A stretch of DNA of 64,000 nucleotides, from positions 41,320,458-41,384,457 of the forward strand of contig NC_088300.1 of the NCBI RefSeq assembly GCF_032854445.1. Reading direction: 5' to 3'. The notes beneath the pieces are model-generated. The model worked only from the letters and a program-made list of their open reading frames with translations. It ran no database searches and was not told the DNA's origin. Both the position numbers and the translations under genes were made by a program. The DNA is from Liolophura sinensis. Taxonomy: Eukaryota > Mollusca > Polyplacophora > Chitonida > Chitonidae. Positions 56,057 to 64,000 of this stretch are shown in pieces (position 1 is the stretch's first letter; the number at the start of each line of letters is the position of its first letter).

Positions 56057-56215
56057 GGTGAATTATCTCACGAACGTAATCGGTGTGACTTTAAGTCAAG
56101 CTCAGGCTGACTTCCTCTTGACCGATTTCATCCAACCGTAATGCTGCTGGTTGCCATCGTATAAGTGATATATTCTTGAGTAGGACGTAAAACATCAATC
56201 AAATAGATAAATAAA
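56057..56215 (+). mobile_element. SINE-A body and tail, following the 48-bp array
   Basis: ATTATCTCACGAACGTAATC, GGTGTGACTTTAAGTCAAGC and TCAGGCTGACTTCCTCTTGA align with the SINE-A body, then GTAATGCTGCTGGTTGCCAT, ATATTCTTGAGTAGGACGTA and AAACATCAATCAAATAGATA with its tail. Confidence 0.85.
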
Positions 56216-58175
56216 TGATAACATTTATTATCAAAGATGGCTCATGGACTTTTTAGCCATTCACATCCACGTGTAAATTCCTTTAATTTCTTATTTATTC
56301 ATGTAATATGCACACTTGCACTGGCAGAAGTCTTTGGCTGAGCAAAATGGGTGAAAAAATTCCTTAAAAGAACCCCATACTAAATGTATGTAGGCATCGA
56401 TAAAGTATCCCACATAACGGTTTTTGAAGTGTTGTATTACCGAGACATAAAGTAATCTATAACCCGTTAACTCTCAGCTGTTTCCGTTTACGTCATACCA
56501 ATCCTATGTTACCTTTCAGCCATATGAGAGTGAAGTGCTACTGGCGTCACTCGGCTTCTCTAACATGTCACGTAAGAACTGCAGAGTACAAGTGGATTTA
56601 TAGAGTTACCTACCCCCTCACAAAATGGTTGTGTTCGTTTAGTCTAGATCTGTTTCCACCTCTCTCCAAGTTTATATTATTTGTTATCTTTTCCTTCAAA
56701 CCTTAAAATACATATCATTCTATGCACAGCAGATATAATTGGATATAAATGAAGGTGTATATGCCAAGGTTATTCCATCAAACACCTTCACGCTAAGATT
56801 CTTAAATTTTACTATGAGTATAATTCTCTTTTAAGTAAATATGGACAGAGCGTCCAGAATCTCTGATATCCCGCGTATTTATCATGTTGAATTAAATTCC
56901 CAAGTTGGACATATAAACAATTGCAATCAAAACACACATCAGATAATTTTGTTTTGAAAACTTATATACTAGTATGATACACGATTTGAATACCGGTACT
57001 GATTTTATTCATTTCTTGCGTCTTTCCAACATTAACTGCTGACTGCTTCTCTTTGCATGACTCCGTCCTGATTTCGGTATTTACTTTCTTATTTCTTTTG
57101 TCGTTTGTGTTTATCGTTGTTTGTGGGAACTGGCCTTGCGATTATTCACCCGGAACGTGCACTTTTGTTGACGGCTGGTATACGAAAATCTGTTCGACGC
57201 ATATCTTCAGCTTGTGGTTCCTCTATAAACCCCATTGGTCTAATATTTCCTCTTCTGAACAAAAAAAGCCCCGCTTTATGTAATCACACCAGACCTCGTT
57301 GGAGGAAAAGAAGATATTGACGTCATCAGAAAACTATAAAACAATAAAAAAAACTTTTTCGCCTAAGGTCTTCGCAGAAGACTAATTTTTAACGTTTTCA
57401 ATGATTTTGATGATGTCTCATAAGCATATCTCTCAGAACAAATGACAAAGCAGATAATAATCTTTAGAGCTGACGTACACATTTGCTGGCCGTGTAATCC
57501 GTTTGAGTAAATGGGCCATTAAACTCAGATTCCACCTAATGAGAAACTGCCTCTAGCGCAAATTACTTATCTTTCTTATATCTTCGCTCAGGTGTTACAC
57601 CTTCCAATTGCAATCCACCAAATTAAACCGTATTATATGTATAGTTATTCACTGTCACGATACAGCCGCAATGTTACCGAAATAGCATACCAATTCTCTA
57701 ATGAAGAGGAAAGACGTGTATACATTTTGTTCGGATAAACTTGTCTTCAATCTTCATGTCTGAGGACTCACCCTTCAAACACCTCCATATTTCTAGACAC
57801 ACACCTTGATACGTCCGACTGCACCTCGATGCTTTACCCATTTACCTTTGATTCTGTGACCTAAATTCTGCCGTACACATTTTTTGTCACACATAGAGAA
57901 AGCATATCTGTGAATCAGTATCTTTCACATCATTGGAGAAAGGCTGGGAAAGTACTTTGCTTTTAGTGTGCCCTCGATCTATAGATGAGTAGTTACATAT
58001 CCTGAGTGGTGAGGTATAATTATTGGGCTGTATGCACTGATGGCATGTTTTTAGCCGAGTCACACTCTCTTACCCTCCATCGCATACCATCCTCTCCCCT
58101 CCACATGTGAAAATAGCTGTGGAGGATAGCTCGAACAAAACCACACAAGACAGCACAAACGACACCCACAAGAAG
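56216..58175. other. no gene recognised
   Basis: A hydrophobic frame at 57053-57283 starts with a leader-like stretch, but no family was recognised and codon use looks random. No repeats seen. Confidence 0.4.
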
Positions 58176-58380
58176 TTGGTTCCCAGTTCTCCGTCCTTAT
58201 TCCCAGATTCCAGTTTCCAGTTCCCCCTCCCTATTCTCAGTTCCCTATTTTCAGTTCTCATGTTCCCTATTCTCAGTTCTCATGTTCTCTGTTCTCATGT
58301 TCTCTGTTCGCATTCTCTATTCTCAGTTCTCATCTTCCCTATATTCCCGGTTCCCAATTTCCAGTTCTCTATTATTGTAA
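58176..58380. repeat. pyrimidine-rich short tandem repeat
   Basis: TTCTCAGTTCTCATGTTCCC, TATTCTCAGTTCTCATGTTC and related C/T-rich units repeat irregularly for about 200 bases, directly upstream of a SINE-A. Confidence 0.88.
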
Positions 58381-58414
58381 CCCACCTGACGTTAGGAACT
58401 GGGCGCAGGGAATA

Positions 58415-58662
58415 GATTTATTTATTCATTTGAGTGGTGTGTTACGCCGTACTCAAGAACATTTCACTTATACGACGGCGGCCAGCATTATGGTGGGGAA
58501 AACCCACGACCATCCGCAGGTTGCTGGCAGACCTTCCCACGTACGACCGGAGAGGAAGCCAGCATGAGTTGGACTTCAACTCACAGCGAACGCATTGGTG
58601 AGAGACTCCTGCGTCATTACGCTGCGTTAGCGCGCTAACCGACTGAGCCACGGAGGCCCCTG
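58415..58662 (-). mobile_element. SINE-A, full length, with short flanking repeat
   Basis: From TTTATTTATTCATTTGAGTG, GTACTCAAGAACATTTCACT to GTTAGCGCGCTAACCGACTG, AGCCACGGAGGCCCC. GGGAATAGA precedes it (about 58407) and follows it (about 58669) as a likely target-site duplication. Confidence 0.95.
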
Positions 58663-60528
58663 TCACTGGGAATAGAGATGGAGAGCGGAGAACAAGGAAG
58701 TGGGAACTGAGAACCAACTACAGGTGGGTGCCAGCGACTGATTATGGCTTGATATTTAACACCACACACAAGAATCTTTCACTTATGACCGATTATTGTC
58801 TCCAAAGCACCGAGAACATTTTAAACAGGGGAATCTTGAAGATTCCCTATTCCATATACAACCTGAAAACGTCAATAAACCGGGTATTATGGGTGTATAC
58901 GATTCATGGATAGTTTTTTTATAATGTATTCCTGTATAAACCAGCAATCTTCAAGTGCACTAAGCATTCTCGAGGCCCGGTGCCTTTGCATTGGTTTCCT
59001 ATTATTGTTACGTTACGATTGGGTGTGACCATTTGTCAACTACAACACTTTCTTCGCTGCTATGATTTTACTCTCTATGCTGTACTCTCTCATATCGTGC
59101 AAAACGTTCTGCTCGCCCTGTTCTGGTCTTGTAGTTCCTGCCTTGCACCCATCATGGATGTTGTTACCTGTGATATTCCATCGGCAATTTTAGCTCATTC
59201 TGCGCAAGACGAATATGTTTGCAAAGAAAAGATCATGTATCATGCACTGGTACACAATTCGTGCAACATTTCCAACCAATTTCCGTCGACCTACGCTTGA
59301 ATTCGGGATCGCTCGTTTGCCTTAACTTCGCTTTAACATACGTTAAGAATTACGCTGAAGAAACGGTCTAATCTTTGCAAATTGGGTATACACGCCGTTT
59401 TACTTCTCTGGACTTTCAGAGCTTTTCACAAAATATTTACTTCCTATGATTATATACTAGTTAACTTTAATTTTTCTATTTTTCTTATCTCTGCTGAAGG
59501 AAATGTGTTTTGTCTCGTAAGACATTTACAAAAATGTACCCTAGGAGAATCATTTCTGACAGCCAAAACAATCTGTTTTCATCTGCATGTAAGATGGGTC
59601 AGAATTTCAACTTATAGAACTACTGGTTTATCAAACTATTCCTCCCAGTCAAAATAAATTAAGGAAATGGTAAACAATTTGAAAATAAAAGCCACTGATA
59701 TGATCTTAGTTTCCCAGAATAACCATAAGTGTAACACATTTCTCCGTACTTAAAATTTATTACAATACAAAATATCCTAGAAAATTCATAAAAACTGATA
59801 TGTTTCACAATTAGTTTTACCCTGCGGTTGATTCCTCAGATGAAAAGTCACCGATTGATATCTGAAGATATATATATATACATGTATGTTATTACTCACT
59901 GTTATCAGAGCGGAAAATGGACTTGGAGCTCGTCATGGTTGGGTGCTTTATGCGCTTGTCTTTCAGTTTCTATGACATTCTAGTCTCACGTTTTTTTGGT
60001 GGAAATTTCTTATTTCACTGAACATATTGCCAAACCATATTTAACTGAAGATAAACAATCAACTTTGAATTATTGTTATCATAAATTTCCAAAATGATGG
60101 TAGGATACCTGCAGAGATGTGAAAGGCTTGCTTTGGAATATTGGAAATGTAAAACGTTCTACGTGATCCTTCCCACAATACTGTCTCAAAAAGGAATCTA
60201 TGCACAGAACGGTTATGAAAATGATGCTAAAAATGACTTATTTGTGTAACTTAAGATGCAAGTTTTATTAAACTGCGCAAAATATTTCTCTTCATCCCAT
60301 AGTTCTCTCAGAATGTTTCAAAATATTGATCGCAGTGGTGGTTGAAGAATTAGGGTCACTCTAACTAGACTAATATGTATATCATTTGTAATATAGTTAG
60401 ACTTTGTCGCGCCACGGTTCGGTGCTAAAACAATAGTGAGTCCAACAACGTAGACTCTATAACAGCGGAGTTTCATATCCCTTCGTCTCTTAATCCCAGA
60501 TAGTGTTGACAGAAACTGGCAGAGAACC
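58663..60528. other. no gene recognised
   Basis: No domain or repeat recognised, apart from a short TATATATATATA tract at about 59870. Confidence 0.45.
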
Positions 60529-60800
60529 GTTTCGGTGGCCTAATCGTTAGAGACTTGGGATGAAAGCCGGATGCCTTCATACCAAAATGGTTTTATAAAT
60601 GGTACTTGTTGCCTGTCTCGCTTAGCGCTCGGCACTGATGGATTAAAGCAAAAAAAAAAAAGCATGACAGATTGGCCTGGTGTCATGAATGGTGTCTTTT
60701 TGACATGATACTTCAGTGGCGGCATATGCTGAGGTTTCGGCACATTAAGGCGGCCATTTCTTCTTTTCATGTGCAGTCACCCACAACACATGCATCCAGT
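60529..60800 (+). mobile_element. SINE-B, divergent
   Basis: TTTCGGTGGCCTAATCGTTA, GAGACTTGGGATGAAAGCCG, TATAAATGGTACTTGTTGCC, TGATACTTCAGTGGCGGCAT. It has an internal poly-A run at about 60650 that the other copies lack. Confidence 0.82.
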
Positions 60801-63089
60801 ATTATCTTTGATCATATGTACAGTACTTCCCACATCTAAAGTAGGTCCTGTTTCATGCTTTCTCAGGCGTTAAGAGATGCGGCTTCAGTGAGTACTTATT
60901 ATATACAGACGCCATGAGGCACAGTCAGATTGTGGTATATGTGCAGAGTGCGTGACGGAATCAGACAATATACTAGTAGCCTATATAAGAATCCAGGGAG
61001 TTTATAAAAGTCAAATCACGTCAGAAACCTTACCCACTCACACTGAAGCTATAACACGATTCTGAAACCAGGGAAATCAACCTCGGGCCCAAGATTACCC
61101 CGGGCCACCAAAACTCTCAAAATGAAAAAGAACGAGGCAAATGATGTGAAGCAGAGGAAGCGTTCAACGTTAAAGGTAGGATGGCACAATATCCTATTGA
61201 ACACTCTTGAACACTCTTGGTTCACTGTTAAAATCACGTCAGCAAACACATGGACTGATCATGGAACAACTGTTATAGCGGCTACATTAGAACTGCGCAT
61301 ATTCGCTTGATAACGTTTTTACAACATATTCTGAAAAAAAAATGCCGTGCAGTTTAGCATTCTGATCAAAATTATTACAGAAGACGACCTCACAACAAAT
61401 AGCGCAAGCGGTAGAACTTCTGGAAATCTTTCATTTCATTTATTTGCATTCTCAAAGTAACTTGGGAATGCTTTGATCATTATATTCATTAGTCGTAAAA
61501 CTGACATGACTGTACTTGATAGGTATTAGGGAGAAAAGTGGGGAGGCTATTTTTTTCTGTCGAGAAAAAAACAAACGACAAAGAATGCGCTTTATGCAAA
61601 AAGGTCAGTACATTTATTTATTTCTTTTTAATTGAGCATCTGTGTTTTGTTCGAAAGGTTTTTTTGGGAATTAGCATTACGCACAAAAAAGGCCAAAAAA
61701 GAAATGTCAAACGAATAATTTTTTGTCAGACTCATACGAAAGCTGAAGTATATCACCAGGGGTTCCGGGCGTAACATAATATCACCATAGGCGACCACTG
61801 CTTATCCCAGAGGCGCTGATTCTTTGCGTCAATACCCTGTTTCCTCAGTTTCCTGTACACTATCTTTGTTCCCTTTCTGCCTTTATTGCTCAGCTACATG
61901 ATAATATTATACACCTTTGCTACCAATGTATTCACTTTATGTAAATCTCTTAATATTTAGCCTATCGGGCTAACTATCAAAAGAGATCATTTTTATATGT
62001 TGATTTTTTATAAGTTAATTCACACCACAGCTATTACAGGTGCTGTACATCACCTATATGTAATGTTCAACTCTACAGTGCATTTTTCTTCTCATTTCAA
62101 TGTGAGATAGTACTGTTTAACACAGTCTCGTATTTAACAGGCAGATTTAACAACAGTCTGCAGACAGCGACACATTGCGTCACTTTTCGGGTGAACCTCC
62201 AAACATTAGCCTATGGCCACAAGGCACATACTCTGAGGTTTGTTAACTACCTTATAAAGTTACGTAGATACGTCCAACAGGGAATGTAAATACAAGAGTC
62301 CGCATGGAATTTGTCTGCATCGACTTCCTGGTAGGATATTTCAACTTATCCCATACAAGCCTGGTAAAAATTGCCTCATTATAGGCGAGTAAAGTTACAG
62401 CTTTAAATGTACTTAGTCAAAGGACAGCACTTACAACGATATCTTAATGCATTACACTGAGAAGCAAAATTGTTATTGTTAATCTTTTATTCTTAAGCTA
62501 ACCGTCACCAACTCAAACCAGAAAGCAAGCATTTAAACATTAAAAATGTTTACCAGAAAAGAAGTTCAATAACAAGAAATTACATTGGACTAACATACAT
62601 AATACATCTTGCAATGGCAAAGTTTGCAACATACTAGGGGAACATGTGCTCTGAAAGTCAGAGAAAGTTTTATAACAACATCATTTTTGTCACATTTGGA
62701 CAAACTCAGCATATGGATTACAGAACTCATTTGTAAAGAGCTAGCTCAGGTGAAAACGCAAAAAATAATAACACACCACAACATTTACTTAGCCTCTGAA
62801 CAATGTTTTTTCTCTCTATGCTCTGGGTTTTGTGGCCAACAAAGATACTGTTGTAGCTTCTTATAATAAGGTTTTTAAGGTGGAACCACTAAGCTATTCT
62901 CTCTATGGTAGCAGAAATATCGTCACTGTAGCATGCAGTTTACCTATGTCGCAACTTGCCATGTCTCCCGTAGATACACTTTTACCCCCTCCCAGGATTT
63001 AAGAATCCCTCTAAGACACAAATATATAAAAATGAAAGCTATATGTATTACTGAGCTACACATATATAGTTGCACCTGCTTTCCTCATA
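60801..63089. other. no gene recognised
   Basis: No domain or repeat recognised. Confidence 0.45.
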
Positions 63090-63185
63090 CCGTTATGATA
63101 ATGCTGCCCGCCGTCGTATAAATATTCTTGAGCGCGGAGTAAAACACCAATCAAACGAAAATAAATAAATAAATACATAAATACA
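63090..63185 (+). mobile_element. SINE-A tail fragment
   Basis: ATAATGCTGCCCGCCGTCGT, ATAAATATTCTTGAGCGCGG, AGTAAAACACCAATCAAACG and an AAAT-type tail. Confidence 0.92.
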
Positions 63186-63958
63186 TAGTTGTTTTCACAA
63201 TACTTTCCAGCAATAATAAGCCTCGATGGTGGAGGAGGTACGTAAAACTAACTTTGAACACCATATGTTATTATTAAATCATCCCTTGTGTACCAGTGAC
63301 GTGTAATAAATTGCAATTAATATGACTGCAGTTTTTTCCGCCAATTTCTTTTTAAACCGTGGTGCAAGGGGCGTGTTCGTTGTTACTTTTAAAATTGGAA
63401 AAAAGTTGGAATAAAATATTGAGTGAGGTAAAGGTGGCCAGATTTCAACGGTTACGTGTGACCTGTTTGCCAGTGATCACACTTCTGTCGCTGTACTCTG
63501 GTTTTACTCTCTGTGCTACAAGTCTTTTGTTACATTCAACTCAGGCGCCAATTTCTGCGTGAGGTGGTCAAAGCTAGAAAAGAGACCTAGAAAAGGCACC
63601 GGTGCTCTAAAACCTTGAAGATGACTGTACATGAAGAGTTTTTATGTGGCCTATTATGACTCATGCCATCATTTACTAGCATGAATAAATACAGGGAATA
63701 TAAATTCATTCGACCATGTGAAATAATTTGTACAAATGTTTACCTTGACAAAGAAGTTCATTTACTGAATATACCTCACCCATTGGTTATTCAGATAGTG
63801 TACTAGTCAACTGATATTATAAATTAATTGAGACATGCTTGAATAAACATACAAAAGGTATATTACTTCAAAAAAAACTGTCGGTATATAATTTCGGTAG
63901 AAAAAATGAATTGACCCTTTCGGGTATTCTCTTAAACGCAAATGTTAAATTATCAACA
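63186..63958. other. no gene recognised
   Basis: No domain or repeat recognised. Confidence 0.45.
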
Positions 63959-64000
63959 GGGGCCTCCGTGGCTCAGTCGGTTAGCGCGCTAGCGCAGAGT
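63959..64000 (+). mobile_element. SINE-A head, cut by the window end
   Basis: GGGGCCTCCGTGGCTCAGTC, GGTTAGCGCGCTAGCGCAG: the best-preserved tRNA-like head in the window, with an A-box-like TGGCTCAGTCGG. Confidence 0.92.

Noticed and set aside
55263-56141. Frames of 124 to 205 codons with 16-residue repeats
   Set aside because: The DNA is a 48-bp tandem repeat, so periodic frames are expected on both strands.
57053-57283. Small secreted or membrane protein
   Set aside because: A hydrophobic leader is visible, but there is no family match, splice support or coding signal beyond an open frame.
63959-64000. tRNA gene
   Set aside because: The tRNA-like head is part of a repeated SINE; A-box-like sequence is followed by SINE body in the other copies, and no cloverleaf could be completed.

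Overview
The window is animal nuclear DNA: split genes with GT/AG introns, tRNA-headed SINEs, remnants of two retrotransposons and many minisatellites. The SINE types and the gene content (a voltage-gated proton channel, a C-type lectin, a secretin-like GPCR) suggest a marine lophotrochozoan, probably a mollusc. That placement is inference; no rRNA or mitochondrial marker is present. Nothing bacterial or phage-like was found.

Layout. (1) 2453-3354 (+): a seven-helix GPCR sequence carrying a short SINE inserted in frame and a 1-nt frameshift in helix 7. (2) 3842-6110: a gypsy-like LTR element that has lost most of pol. (3) 8700-11530, with possible terminal repeats to 11925: a DIRS/Ngaro-type tyrosine-recombinase retroelement (gag, RT, RNase H, recombinase, SGNH-hydrolase-like domain), broken by frameshifts. 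(4) 13273-21439 (-): a four-exon secreted C-type lectin with a C-terminal PAN/apple-like region. (5) 22360-24290: a 1.9-kb array of about 47-bp units. (6) 37483-47886 (+), with a candidate first exon at 28699: a proton channel of the Hv1 family. Eight exons join in phase and end in a stop codon, and the introns hold long tandem arrays. (7) 47887-64000: no gene recognised; SINEs and tandem repeats only.

Two SINE families recur, labelled here SINE-A and SINE-B. SINE-A has a tRNA-like head beginning GGGGCCTCCGTGGCTCAGTC and a tail ending in (AAAT)n; more than 20 copies or fragments are present. SINE-B carries a tRNA-like head containing GCCTCGAAGTCGGAAGAC; three copies are present.

The most interesting points are: an Hv1 whose first S4 arginine is replaced by leucine next to a proline; an 83-bp array made of the end of the Hv1 S1 exon plus its splice donor, giving 11 identical donors; minisatellites that appear to have grown from pieces of both SINE families; and the in-frame SINE with target-site duplications inside the GPCR reading frame. 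Exon models come from reading frames, splice signals and phase only, with no transcript evidence.
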